64,000 nucleotides of DNA from Bacteroides sp. (lineage in GTDB: Bacteria; Bacteroidota; Bacteroidia; Bacteroidales; Muribaculaceae), in assembly GCA_023666835.1 (NCBI GenBank), contig JAMPBJ010000003.1, positions 1 to 64,000 of the forward strand, written 5' to 3'. The position numbers and the translations under genes were made by a program. This document shows positions 16,684 through 24,827 of the stretch, one piece after another. Under the pieces are notes generated by a model that saw only the letters and a program-made list of their open reading frames with translations, was not told where the DNA came from and searched no databases. Within the stretch, counting starts at the first letter, position 1; each line of letters opens with the position of its first letter.

Positions 16684-16863
16684 ATTTTTTCCGTTAGATG
16701 GATTTTTCCATAGGCAATATCCCTTATCAAACCTGTCAAAGAACCAAGGAGCAAAAAATTCCGGAATGTCAGTGGCGCAACTCGCAGAAATGATTACCGG
16801 AGCAAGCGCCTTGACACGTTCGCCCGATTCATTCAGCATATCAATATGTGCATGAGTATTCAT
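16684..16863 (-). pseudogene. N-terminal remnant of a DUF1848 gene
   Basis: From ATG 16863 the minus strand encodes about 60 residues including APVIISASCATDIPEFFAPW and FFDRFDKGYCLWKNPSNGKN, the start of DUF1848 proteins (usual form ..ISASRxTDIPAFY..). After NGKN the sequence no longer resembles the family and runs into the gpmI terminator. Full-length members are about 250-300 residues, so more than three quarters is lost. The conserved Arg of ISASR is Cys here, a further sign of decay. Confidence 0.6.
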
Positions 16864-16924
16864 TGCCCGATTGTATTATATGCAAAATTAGTTTGCAAGG
16901 ACACCATAGTTGGCAATCTGATGT

Positions 16925-16969
16925 TTTATAAATCTTATAAATCGTATAAAATATATAAGTCATATAAAA
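16925..16969 (+). repeat. AT-rich 9-bp tandem repeat, five units
   Basis: Units TTTATAAAT, CTTATAAAT, CGTATAAAA, TATATAAGT and CATATAAAA follow each other without gaps. All share the core nTATAAnn. The repeat lies between the DUF1848 remnant and a terminator, with no gene around it. Confidence 0.6.
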
Positions 16970-16988
16970 TCATGGGCCAACTAAAAGA

Positions 16989-17027
16989 AATCTCGGCCTG
17001 AGATGTTGATCAGGTCGAGATTGTTTT
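16989..17027. terminator. bidirectional terminator
   Basis: AATCTCGGCCTGA (16989-17001) pairs with TCAGGTCGAGATT (17010-17022) with one G-U pair. GTTTTT follows on the plus strand and TTCTTTT on the minus strand. It lies 48 bases past the stop of the leftward gene 17070-17411, which it probably serves. Confidence 0.7.
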
Positions 17028-17069
17028 TGATATCTTTTGATTGTCGTGGAGCATGGAGTTCACACTGTG

Positions 17070-17411
17070 TCAAGCGTGGTTGAAGATGCGGTTGAAGATG
17101 CCGTTTTTGCGTTGGCGAATGTGTATGTGGGTGCGGTTGTCGGACTTGTTGAGGAAGATTATCGACGAATGAAGCACAATCGCAATCTTATGTTCAAATT
17201 CTACGATGGCATGAATGTGGCTCAACGGAATTTTGTGGAACGGCGAGTGTCTGTCGATGCTGTTGATGATGAGGTTGGCTTCGTCGTCAATTGCAATCTC
17301 ATGATTGTCGATCAGCGTTTCAAAAAGCAGGGAGATGTCGAGTTCATCTGCGTTCGACGGTCTGTTTTTGTATGTTTTATATAGCTTTTCTATTACTTTC
17401 TCTGTTATCAT
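17070..17411 (-). CDS. hypothetical 113-residue protein
   Basis: The product is soluble and starts with an acidic/basic helix (MITEKVIEKLYKTYKNRP), followed by ..HEIAIDDEANLIINSIDRHSPFHKIPL and a basic tail (..RQRKNGIFNRIFNHA). I recognise no named domain; the compact alternating pattern from residue 30 to 85 suggests a small beta-rich domain. Stand-alone gene: a terminator follows it, and the gap 17412-17628 upstream shows no gene. Confidence 0.6.
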   Translation of the reverse strand: MITEKVIEKLYKTYKNRPSNADELDISLLFETLIDNHEIAIDDEANLIINSIDRHSPFHKIPLSHIHAIVEFEHKIAIVLHSSIIFLNKSDNRTHIHIRQRKNGIFNRIFNHA

Positions 17412-17628
17412 AACTTTATACTATTACCTGAGATATGTGTTTCTTTAGTAATAATTCGTCTATATAACATAGACCCACGTTTAATGGTTTACCGAACCAT
17501 GTTACAAATCAATGTCGGAATCGTTAAGATTTGATGTACATTCGATGTGCGCTATTTTCTGCTGTGTGAGGTAAGAGTTGTGTGATTTTGTGTGCCTCTT
17601 GATTTGCCTCTATTAGTGGGGGTGAAAA

Positions 17629-17672
17629 AGAGGCGATGTGACAATTTTTGTCGAGTCGATCACATCGCCTCT
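17629..17672 (-). terminator. terminator of the methylmalonyl-CoA decarboxylase operon
   Basis: AGAGGCGATGTGA (17629-17641) pairs perfectly with TCACATCGCCTCT (17660-17672); on the minus strand the stem is followed by TTTTTC. Confidence 0.85.
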
Positions 17673-17686
17673 ATATGTATGAGAGT

Positions 17687-18838
17687 TTAGGCAAGGAATC
17701 CGAGGAGGACACCTGCAGCTACTGCAGATCCGATAACACCGGCTACGTTCGGTCCCATCGCATGCATGAGCAGGTAGTTCGACGGATCGTATTCGAGACC
17801 GAGGTTGTTGGAGATACGTGCCGACATGGGCACAGCCGAAACGCCGGCGTTGCCGATAAGCGGGTTGATCTTCTTCGATTTCGGTAGCACGAGGTTGAAC
17901 AGCTTGACAAACAGAACGCCGCTCGATGAGGCAATGATGAATGCCATGAAGCCGAGGGCGAAAATGCCGATGGTTTGAGCTGTCAGGAACTGTGATGCCT
18001 GGGTCGATGCACCTACGGTCATGCCGAGGAGAATGGTGACGATGTCGGTAAGGGCGTTGGATGCGGTTTTGGCCAGACGGTTGCAGACGCCACATTCACG
18101 CAGCAGGTTGCCAAAGAAGAGCATGCCGAGCAGCGGCAGACCGGAAGGAACGACGAAGCAAGTCAAGAGCAGTCCGACGATCGGGAAGATGATCTTTTCG
18201 TTCTGCGACACGGCGCGCGCCGGTTTCATCTTGATGAGTCGCTCTTTCTTGGTGGTGAACAGACGCATCAACGGGGGTTGGATCACGGGCACCAAAGCCA
18301 TATAGGAGTAGGCCGAAACGGCGATTGCACCCATGAGGTTAGGGGCGAGTTTCGACGACAGGAAGATGGCTGTGGGCCCGTCGGCGCCGCCGATGATGGC
18401 GATAGCACCTGCCTGGTCGGGAGCAAAGCCGAGCAGGAGAGCCACCATATACGCTCCGAAGATACCGAACTGTGCGGCGGCTCCGATGAGCATCAGTTTG
18501 GGGTTGGCTATGAGCGCTGAAAAGTCGGTCATGGCTCCGATGCCGAGGAAGATCAGCGGGGGATACCAGCCGGCGCTTACACCGTTGTAGAGAATGTTGA
18601 GCACGGAACCCTCTTCGTAGATGCCGATTTCAAGACCGGCAGTGGCGTTGAAGGGGATGTTGCCGATGAGCATACCGAAGCCTATCGGCACAAGGAGCAT
18701 CGGCTCGAAATCTTTCTTGATTGCAAGCCAGATGAAGAAAAGACCCACTGCGAGCATCACGAAGTGCTCCCATGTAGCGTTATAGAACCCTGTCAGGTGC
18801 CAGAACTGCTCAAGGTTTGACATGAAAAAATCTGTCAT
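17687..18838 (-). CDS. oadB: sodium-pumping decarboxylase beta subunit (OadB family)
   Basis: The 383-residue integral membrane protein has about nine to ten hydrophobic segments. It shows the family signatures GGADGPTAIFLSSKLAP (with the Asp used in sodium transport), LVPVIQPPLMRLFTT and the C-terminal HAMGPNVAGVIGSAVAAG. It decarboxylates the carboxybiotin carrier and couples this to sodium export. It is the last gene of the epimerase-carboxyltransferase-OadG-carrier-OadB run, which marks it as part of methylmalonyl-CoA decarboxylase rather than oxaloacetate decarboxylase (inference from the neighbours). Confidence 0.93.
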   Translation of the reverse strand: MTDFFMSNLEQFWHLTGFYNATWEHFVMLAVGLFFIWLAIKKDFEPMLLVPIGFGMLIGNIPFNATAGLEIGIYEEGSVLNILYNGVSAGWYPPLIFLGIGAMTDFSALIANPKLMLIGAAAQFGIFGAYMVALLLGFAPDQAGAIAIIGGADGPTAIFLSSKLAPNLMGAIAVSAYSYMALVPVIQPPLMRLFTTKKERLIKMKPARAVSQNEKIIFPIVGLLLTCFVVPSGLPLLGMLFFGNLLRECGVCNRLAKTASNALTDIVTILLGMTVGASTQASQFLTAQTIGIFALGFMAFIIASSSGVLFVKLFNLVLPKSKKINPLIGNAGVSAVPMSARISNNLGLEYDPSNYLLMHAMGPNVAGVIGSAVAAGVLLGFLA

Positions 18839-18864
18839 GACTTTTAGTTTTTTTCAGTTGTTGA

Positions 18865-19302
18865 CTACTGGAGGGTAATAATGGGTGCACCTTCGAGCAC
18901 GGCATCGCCGGTGTTAGCATTTACGGCGGCAACTACACCGTCGCGTCCTGCATGGATAGCGTTTTCCATCTTCATGGCTTCAAGTACGGCTACGGTATCG
19001 GCGGCTTTGACTGTATCGCCAACTTTAACAGCTATCGACAGGATAGTGCCGGGGAGGGGAGCTTTAATTTGATAGCCACCCGATGCCGATGCTGCGGGTT
19101 TACTGATCACTTTAGCTCCGCTTTCGGTGCGGGGAGCTGCTGAGGGACGCGGTGCGTTGACTACGGTCACAGGTTTCTTTGCGCTGTCTATTTCCACCTT
19201 GTAGGGGATGCCGTTGACCTCCACCTGGGCAATGTTGTTGTCAATATCGCCAATGGCTACTTTGTAGGAATTGCCGTTGATTTTATATTTATATTCTTTC
19301 AT
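18865..19302 (-). CDS. biotin carrier protein (gamma/acetyl-CoA carboxylase-type)
   Basis: From ATG 19302 the product is 145 residues: an N-terminal small beta domain (MKEYKYKINGNSYKV), a Pro/Ala-rich linker (residues about 45-72) and a C-terminal biotinyl domain with EAMKMEN, whose second Lys-flanking Met pattern identifies the biotinylated lysine. It carries CO2 as carboxybiotin between MmdA and OadB. A longer start at 19353 would overlap the OadG stop, but the ATG at 19302 fits related proteins better. The 26-base gap to oadB keeps them in one transcript. Confidence 0.92.
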   Translation of the reverse strand: MKEYKYKINGNSYKVAIGDIDNNIAQVEVNGIPYKVEIDSAKKPVTVVNAPRPSAAPRTESGAKVISKPAASASGGYQIKAPLPGTILSIAVKVGDTVKAADTVAVLEAMKMENAIHAGRDGVVAAVNANTGDAVLEGAPIITLQ

Positions 19303-19349
19303 TTTATTAATGTAAGGAGTTTTGCTTTTGGTTGATTTTTTGGGCCGGA

Positions 19350-20312
19350 TCAACGGCGGGGCACTTCGCGAAGGCCGTAGATTTTCGAGCTCCAGGGTGA
19401 GTAGGCTCGTTTCACCTTGTTGATGGTGAGCACGGTATTTTCCTGGTCGTGTGCATCGAGGTGCTCGTGGAGAGCCATGACGATTGCAGCGATTTCTTCG
19501 CCTGAATCATGTTCGGGGCGATCTTCCTTGGCCAAGTCGCGGAGTTTGGTGCCCTGCGATTTGGCTTTGTTGCCTTTGGAGATTCGTGCGCCTATTTTGC
19601 TGATGATGTAGAACGAAATGCACAGAAGCAATAGTGCGCAGAACACGATGGCCATGGCCATTACAGTCATGGAGAATCCGTGGGGGTCGTCCGTGGCGAA
19701 GCGTTCAACCTTCGAGTTGGAGTCTTTGATGATGTTGTTGCTGCTCGGTGTGATATAGGTGGTGTCGGTGAGGTTGTCGCGAACCATCCATGTCAGTTCA
19801 GGATTTTTCTCGTTGAAAACGCCATCTTCTTTGCGGGCGAAGGTAGTGTTGGGGGCGAGATTGGCCGGCACGGTCACGGAGTCGATGATGTCGATTCCGT
19901 TGGCGTCGATCACTGCTATCCAGTTTTCTTCACCGGCTTTGAGCGTGAAATTTGTGTGGAACGTGCCGCGGGTTGGCTGGTCGTCGGCCCAGAACACCAC
20001 ATGCTGGCGCTTGGGTATTTTGGTGTTGACATCGCCTAATGGCACGGAATACATCATCTTTTTGCGTTCCTGGGGATCCTGGATGTTAAGAACCTCCTTG
20101 TTGTTGGTCAGGTATACACTTGAGATCTCAAGCGGTGCAAAGTTGGAGTTGAAGAGCTCAATCCAAGCCGACCGGCAGCCGTAGTCGTCGACTACACTAC
20201 TGTCGTTTTGCACCATGATCTCATTGATGCGCAGCGCTTTTCGGTTTTGGGCCGATACCACTGCGGCACATGCCACCATGATCAGCAATATTGAAAAGAT
20301 TTTCTTTTTCAT
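19350..20312 (-). CDS. OadG-like subunit fused to a lamin-tail domain
   Basis: The 320-residue protein starts with a signal peptide (cut near VSAQN). Residues about 25-165 form a lamin-tail/LTD-like domain (LRINEIMVQNDSS..SAWIELFN..), which would face the periplasm. A single membrane helix (about 212-238: MTVMAMAIVFCALLLLCISF) follows, then a charged cytosolic tail ending ..YSPWSSKIYGLREVPRR as in OadG-family gamma subunits. OadG normally is about 80 residues and anchors the carboxyltransferase to the membrane pump. The extra periplasmic domain may tie the pump to the envelope; that role is inference. Confidence 0.8.
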   Translation of the reverse strand: MKKKIFSILLIMVACAAVVSAQNRKALRINEIMVQNDSSVVDDYGCRSAWIELFNSNFAPLEISSVYLTNNKEVLNIQDPQERKKMMYSVPLGDVNTKIPKRQHVVFWADDQPTRGTFHTNFTLKAGEENWIAVIDANGIDIIDSVTVPANLAPNTTFARKEDGVFNEKNPELTWMVRDNLTDTTYITPSSNNIIKDSNSKVERFATDDPHGFSMTVMAMAIVFCALLLLCISFYIISKIGARISKGNKAKSQGTKLRDLAKEDRPEHDSGEEIAAIVMALHEHLDAHDQENTVLTINKVKRAYSPWSSKIYGLREVPRR

Positions 20313-20357
20313 AAGAATGTGTTTTGATTTTCAAGTGTGATCTTGAAGGTGGAATGA

Positions 20358-21911
20358 TTACAGAGGTATGTTGCCGTGCTTTTTGGCGGGGTTTGTCACC
20401 TTCTTGGTGGCAAGCTGCTGGAGGGCACGGATCACGCGGAAGCGGGTGTTGCGCGGTTCGATCACGTCGTCGATATAGCCGTAGCGTGCTGCATTGTAGG
20501 GATTGCAGAAGAGTTTGTTGTATTCTTCTTCTTTTTCTTTGAGCACGGCTGCAGGATCTTCGGCGGCTTTTGCTTCTTTGGCATAGAGAACCTCAACGGC
20601 ACCTGCACCGCCCATAACGGCGATTTCAGCAGTGGGCCATGCGTAGTTCATGTCGCCGCGAAGCTGTTTGCAGCTCATCACGATATGGCTGCCGCCATAG
20701 CTCTTGCGAAGTGTTACGGTCACTTTGGGCACTGTGGCTTCGCCATAGGCATAAAGCAGTTTTGCTCCGTGAAGGATCACGCCGTTGTATTCCTGGCCTG
20801 TGCCGGGGAGGAATCCGGGCACGTCGACAAGTGTTACCAAAGGAATGTTGAAGGCGTCGCAGAAGCGAACGAAGCGGGCACCCTTGCGCGAAGCGTTGCT
20901 GTCGAGCACACCGGCCAGATATTTGGGCTGGTTGGCCACGATGCCGACGGCCTGACCGTTGAAGCGTGCGAAACCTACGATAAGGTTCTTGGCGTAGTTG
21001 CGCTGAACTTCAAGGAATTCACCGTTGTCGACGATTGCGCCGATCACCTCATACATGTCGTAGGGACGGGTGGGGGAGTCGGGGATGATATCGTTGAGTG
21101 AGTCTTCGAGGCGGTCGATCGGGTCGTTGCACGAAACGAGCGGAGCTTCTTCGAGGTTGTTTTGTGGAATGTAGCTGAAGAGCTTGCGGATGATTTTCAG
21201 ACAGTCTTCGCCGTCTTCGGCTGCAAAGTGAGCCACGCCACTTTTGGCTGAGTGAACTTCGGCACCACCGAGAGCATCCTGGGTCACATCTTCGCCTGTA
21301 ACGGTTTTCACCACTTTCGGGCCGGTAAGGAACATGTAGGAGATGCCCTTGGTCATGATGGTGAAGTCGGTCAGAGCGGGCGAATAAACGGCGCCGCCGG
21401 CACACGGGCCGAGGATGGCCGAGATCTGGGGAATAACGCCCGATGCGAGAATGTTGCGCTGGAATATTTCAGCGTAGCCGGCGAGTGCGTTGATGCCTTC
21501 CTGGATGCGTGCGCCGCCTGAGTCGTTGAGGCCGATGACGGGGGCGCCCATCTTCATGGCCATATCCATGATTTTGCAAATTTTCTGAGCCATGGTTTCG
21601 CTGAGCGATCCACCAAACACGGTGAAGTCCTGTGCGAACACGTAGACAAGACGTCCTTCAATTGTGCCGTAGCCTGTCACAACACCGTCGCCGAGATAGC
21701 TTTTCTTTTCCTGTCCGAAGTTGTGGCAGCGATGGCGCACAAACATGTCGATTTCTTCAAACGAGCCTTCGTCCAGAAGTTGGGCGATACGTTCGCGAGC
21801 AGTGTATTTGCCGCGGGCATGCTGTTTTTCGATGGCTTTTTCACCTCCACCCAGGCGTGCTTCATTGCGCAATGCAATGAGCTCTTGTACTTTTTCAAGC
21901 TGATTGCTCAT
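20358..21911 (-). CDS. mmdA: methylmalonyl-CoA decarboxylase carboxyltransferase subunit
   Basis: The 517-residue carboxyltransferase has both crotonase-like halves: N-terminal [19 protein letters not shown] and [17 protein letters not shown] with its Gly-Gly oxyanion turns, and C-terminal [18 protein letters not shown] and [10 protein letters not shown]. The length and sequence are shared by propionyl-CoA carboxylase beta chains. The presence of OadB and OadG partners, and no biotin carboxylase nearby, argue for the decarboxylase. It moves the carboxyl group of methylmalonyl-CoA onto biotin, giving propionyl-CoA. It is 44 bases downstream of the epimerase gene. Confidence 0.93.
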   Translation of the reverse strand: MSNQLEKVQELIALRNEARLGGGEKAIEKQHARGKYTARERIAQLLDEGSFEEIDMFVRHRCHNFGQEKKSYLGDGVVTGYGTIEGRLVYVFAQDFTVFGGSLSETMAQKICKIMDMAMKMGAPVIGLNDSGGARIQEGINALAGYAEIFQRNILASGVIPQISAILGPCAGGAVYSPALTDFTIMTKGISYMFLTGPKVVKTVTGEDVTQDALGGAEVHSAKSGVAHFAAEDGEDCLKIIRKLFSYIPQNNLEEAPLVSCNDPIDRLEDSLNDIIPDSPTRPYDMYEVIGAIVDNGEFLEVQRNYAKNLIVGFARFNGQAVGIVANQPKYLAGVLDSNASRKGARFVRFCDAFNIPLVTLVDVPGFLPGTGQEYNGVILHGAKLLYAYGEATVPKVTVTLRKSYGGSHIVMSCKQLRGDMNYAWPTAEIAVMGGAGAVEVLYAKEAKAAEDPAAVLKEKEEEYNKLFCNPYNAARYGYIDDVIEPRNTRFRVIRALQQLATKKVTNPAKKHGNIPL

Positions 21912-21955
21912 TGGTTTTATCTATAAGTAAGTGTGATATGTAGTGATCGGAATGA

Positions 21956-22375
21956 TTACTTGTTGGGGTCTTCGCAGAGTTCCACGAGAGTGCCACAAGT
22001 CGATTTCGGGTGAAGGAAGGCGATGTTGAGGCCTTCGGCACCTTTGCGGGGAGCTTTGTCGATCAGGCGGCCACCTTTTTCTTCAACTTCAGCAAGTGCG
22101 TTTGCTACGCCGTCTTCAATAGCGAAGGCGATGTGCTGGATGCCGCCGCGACCGCCATTGTTGGCAATGAATTTTGCAATTGCACTTTCGGGGGCTGTGG
22201 CTTCGAGAAGTTCAATTTTGGTCTGGCCAACTTTGAAAAATGCGGTGCGCACTTTCTGGTCTGCAACTTCTTCGATTGCAAAACATTTAAGACCAAGCAT
22301 GTTTTCGTAGAAAGGGATAGCTTCGTCGAGCGAAGTGACTGCTATTCCAACGTGTTCAATGTGTGAAATATCCAT
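21956..22375 (-). CDS. mce: methylmalonyl-CoA epimerase
   Basis: The 139-residue protein is a vicinal-oxygen-chelate fold enzyme: HIEHVGIAVTSLDEAIPFYE at the start, then KIELLEATAPES, GIQHIAFAIEDG and HPKSTCGTLVELCED, which supply the His/Glu metal ligands. It converts (R)- to (S)-methylmalonyl-CoA or the reverse, linking mutase and decarboxylase in succinate-to-propionate fermentation. First gene of the operon, with a -7 box at 22459-22466 upstream. Confidence 0.95.
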   Translation of the reverse strand: MDISHIEHVGIAVTSLDEAIPFYENMLGLKCFAIEEVADQKVRTAFFKVGQTKIELLEATAPESAIAKFIANNGGRGGIQHIAFAIEDGVANALAEVEEKGGRLIDKAPRKGAEGLNIAFLHPKSTCGTLVELCEDPNK

Positions 22376-22458
22376 TTTCGTTGTGATTTATTGGTTATTA
22401 TTTTTGTTTGTTTCTGATCGAAAAAGCATTGCCGCATTGCGGCATTCTTTACCATGTG

Positions 22459-22466
22459 CAAAGATA
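22459..22466 (-). promoter_or_regulatory. -7 box of the mce-oadB operon
   Basis: CAAAGATA on the plus strand is TATCTTTG on the minus strand, a TAnnTTTG match about 85 bases before the mce start. The -33 region is not clear. Confidence 0.45.
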
Positions 22467-22519
22467 ATAATAAATATTGGATCAGCAAGTTTCAAAAGCG
22501 TAAATCACATGGGGCATTG

Positions 22520-22544
22520 GTCGGACTTGTCAGACAGGTCAGAC
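22520..22544. repeat. 9-bp GTCnGACnn tandem repeat, intergenic copy
   Basis: On the plus strand GTCGGACTT, GTCAGACAG and GTCAGAC follow one another (about 2.8 units). The same nonamer family lies in frame in hsdM (49142-49184) and hsdR (51475-51510). Confidence 0.6.
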
Positions 22545-22571
22545 TAGCCCGGGATAGGATTAGAAAACTAA

Positions 22572-22599
22572 GAAGGCTGCGCCTTGCGACGCAGCCTTC
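22572..22599 (-). terminator. terminator of the GH92 gene pair
   Basis: GAAGGCTGCG (22572-22581) pairs perfectly with CGCAGCCTTC (22590-22599); TTAGTTTTCT follows on the minus strand. It lies 24 bases past the stop at 22624. Confidence 0.8.
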
Positions 22600-22623
22600 C
22601 GTAAATGATCTTTTGGCCAGGGA

Positions 22624-24813
22624 TTATTTTTTCGGACCCATTTCGAATACGAGTTCGCCTCCAGCCATGATGTCGGCATGGTCGATATACATCTTGTCGT
22701 ATTTCTTGCCGTTGAGTTTCACTCCGCGGATGTAGCGGTTGTCGGCCGAAAGGTTTTCAGCGCGTACCACAAATTGTCCGCCTGGCACGGCAAATTCTAC
22801 TTTTTCAAATGCCGGGGCACCAAACCAGTAGCGACCGCTTGCGGGTTCGACTTCGTAGAATCCGAAGGTCGACATGATGTACCAGGCCGACATTTGTCCG
22901 GCATCTTCATTGCCGGCGAGTCCGTCGGGCTTGGTGGTGTAGAATTCTTCGCGCACCTGATTGATGCGGTCGGCAGCTTTGTCGTTCTCACCAAGCATGG
23001 TGTAGAGATAGATGGTGTGGTGTCCGGGTTCGTTGCCATGTGCATACTGGCCGATCAGACCGGTGATGTCGGGCGATGCATTGTCGCCGGTCAGTTCGGA
23101 GCTTGTAGTGAAGAGTTCGTCGAGGTGCTCGATGGTGGCTTCTTTCGAACCGTAGAGCGAAACGAGTCCGTCGAGATCCTGGGGCACGAGCCAGGTATAT
23201 TGCCATGCGTTGCCTTCGCAGTAGTCGTCTTCGCGGTGAGTGGTGGCATTGGGGTCGAAGGGGGTGCGCCATTGTCCGTCGGCAAACTTGCCACGTACGA
23301 AACCGGTTGACTTGTCGAAGTAGTTGCGCCATGAGTGGCTGCGTTCGGTGAATTTACGATAGTTGGCTGTGTCGCCCATTGCTTTTGCGGCAGCAGCTAC
23401 AGCGGCATCGGCTACGGCATATTCCATGTCGTAGGCAATGGATTCGTTGAACATGTCGGAGGGTATGAAGCCGTATTGCTGACGCAGGCCGCCTCCGCGT
23501 GCGGTGTCGGCTGCAGTTTTCAAGAGAGCCTGATAAGCTTTTTCGCGATCGAAGCCTGTCTGGCCTTTTACTATGGCGTCGGCCACGGCGATGATGCCGG
23601 GATTGCCAACCATGCAGTCGGTCTCGTTGCCCCAGAGGTGCCATACCGGGAGGCGACCCTGCTGCTCAGCTATGTTGACCATGGTGTTGATCATCTCTGA
23701 GCTGCGTTCAGGCTGGAGTATCGACATCAAAGGCATTTGGGCGCGATAGGTGTCCCAAAGAGAGAAGATGGTGTATTGCGGTGTTTCGCTCTTGTAGACC
23801 TTGCCGTCGGCTCCACGATATTGTCCGTCGACGTCGCTGAAAGTGGCAGGCACGATCATGGTGTGGTAGAGCGAGGTGTAGAATTTCTTGAGCTGGTCGG
23901 CATCGTCGGTGGTCACTTTCACCTTCGACAATTCGTTGTTCCAAGCCTCGTTGGCAGCTTTGCGTGTGCCTTCGAAGTCAAATCCGGGCATTTCGGCGGC
24001 GAGGTTGGCTTTGGCACCATCGATCGAGACGGGCGATATGGCCACTTTCATCAGCACCTGTTCGCCATCGGTTGTCTTGAACGATGCACGGCCGTACATG
24101 TTCTTTTCGCCTTTGAGTTCAAACGAGTCGAAGGGTTTTGAGAATTCGGCCACGAAATATACTTTCTGATCTTTGGCCCAACCTTTCGAGTAGCGGTAGC
24201 CCACGATGCGGTTGTTGCCTTCGGGAGTCATGCTCGTTTCGGTGGCTTCATCCCAGCATCCGCCGTTCTGGAGATCGATCACGATGGCTGATTCGTCGGA
24301 TTGGGGGAATGTGTAGCGGTGAAGACCCACGCGGTTTGTGGCAGTCATTTCGGCCTGAATGCCATAGCGGGTCAGAGGTATGGAATAATATCCGGGCACA
24401 GCGATTTCTTTGGAGCGATCGCCATAGGACCACAGTCCGGATTTTTCTTTGTCGACTTCGCCGCGGGCATAGGTGACATCGCCTACTACCGGCATGACGG
24501 TCACGTCGAAGAGGTCGCCGATGCCGGTGCCTTCAAGGTGCGTGTGCGAAAAACCGATGATGGTGGAGTCGCTGTCGTGGTAGCCTGAGCACCAGTCCCA
24601 TGTCTGGGGCACGCTTGTCGGGCCGAGCTGCACCATGCCGAATGGCACGTTGGCTCCGACAAACACGTGGCCGTGGCCGCCCGAGCCGATTTTGGGGTCG
24701 ACATATTGGGTGTAGTCCGTGGTGTCGGCCTGCGTAGTGTCAGCATTAGAGTTCCCGCAGCTCCATGTCGTCATAGCCATGGTGGCGGAAATAAAAAGAT
24801 GATAGAATTTCAT
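22624..24813 (-). CDS. GH92 alpha-mannosidase, lipoprotein
   Basis: The 729-residue protein begins with a lipoprotein signal whose lipobox ends ..TTWSC (Cys19), so it is probably anchored to the outer membrane or periplasmic face. GH92 landmarks run in order: DPKIGSGGHGHVFVGANVPF, GFSHTHLEGTG, SLWDTYRAQMP, WHLWGNETDCMVG, the acid-containing HGNEPGHHTIYLY, and GNEDAGQMSAWY. GH92 enzymes are calcium-dependent exo-mannosidases acting by inversion, often on host N-glycans or yeast mannan. The HTHLEGTG and NEPGHH forms are those of typical alpha-1,2-type members, but linkage cannot be fixed from sequence. It is the second gene of a pair, 14 bases after the other GH92. Confidence 0.93.
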   Translation of the reverse strand: MKFYHLFISATMAMTTWSCGNSNADTTQADTTDYTQYVDPKIGSGGHGHVFVGANVPFGMVQLGPTSVPQTWDWCSGYHDSDSTIIGFSHTHLEGTGIGDLFDVTVMPVVGDVTYARGEVDKEKSGLWSYGDRSKEIAVPGYYSIPLTRYGIQAEMTATNRVGLHRYTFPQSDESAIVIDLQNGGCWDEATETSMTPEGNNRIVGYRYSKGWAKDQKVYFVAEFSKPFDSFELKGEKNMYGRASFKTTDGEQVLMKVAISPVSIDGAKANLAAEMPGFDFEGTRKAANEAWNNELSKVKVTTDDADQLKKFYTSLYHTMIVPATFSDVDGQYRGADGKVYKSETPQYTIFSLWDTYRAQMPLMSILQPERSSEMINTMVNIAEQQGRLPVWHLWGNETDCMVGNPGIIAVADAIVKGQTGFDREKAYQALLKTAADTARGGGLRQQYGFIPSDMFNESIAYDMEYAVADAAVAAAAKAMGDTANYRKFTERSHSWRNYFDKSTGFVRGKFADGQWRTPFDPNATTHREDDYCEGNAWQYTWLVPQDLDGLVSLYGSKEATIEHLDELFTTSSELTGDNASPDITGLIGQYAHGNEPGHHTIYLYTMLGENDKAADRINQVREEFYTTKPDGLAGNEDAGQMSAWYIMSTFGFYEVEPASGRYWFGAPAFEKVEFAVPGGQFVVRAENLSADNRYIRGVKLNGKKYDKMYIDHADIMAGGELVFEMGPKK

Positions 24814-24827
24814 TGTCGGTATTATTG

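Noticed and set aside
16925-16969. Possible CRISPR array
   Set aside because: Units are only 9 bp and directly contiguous, with no spacers and no cas genes; it is a simple tandem repeat. The same holds for the GTCnGACnn arrays.
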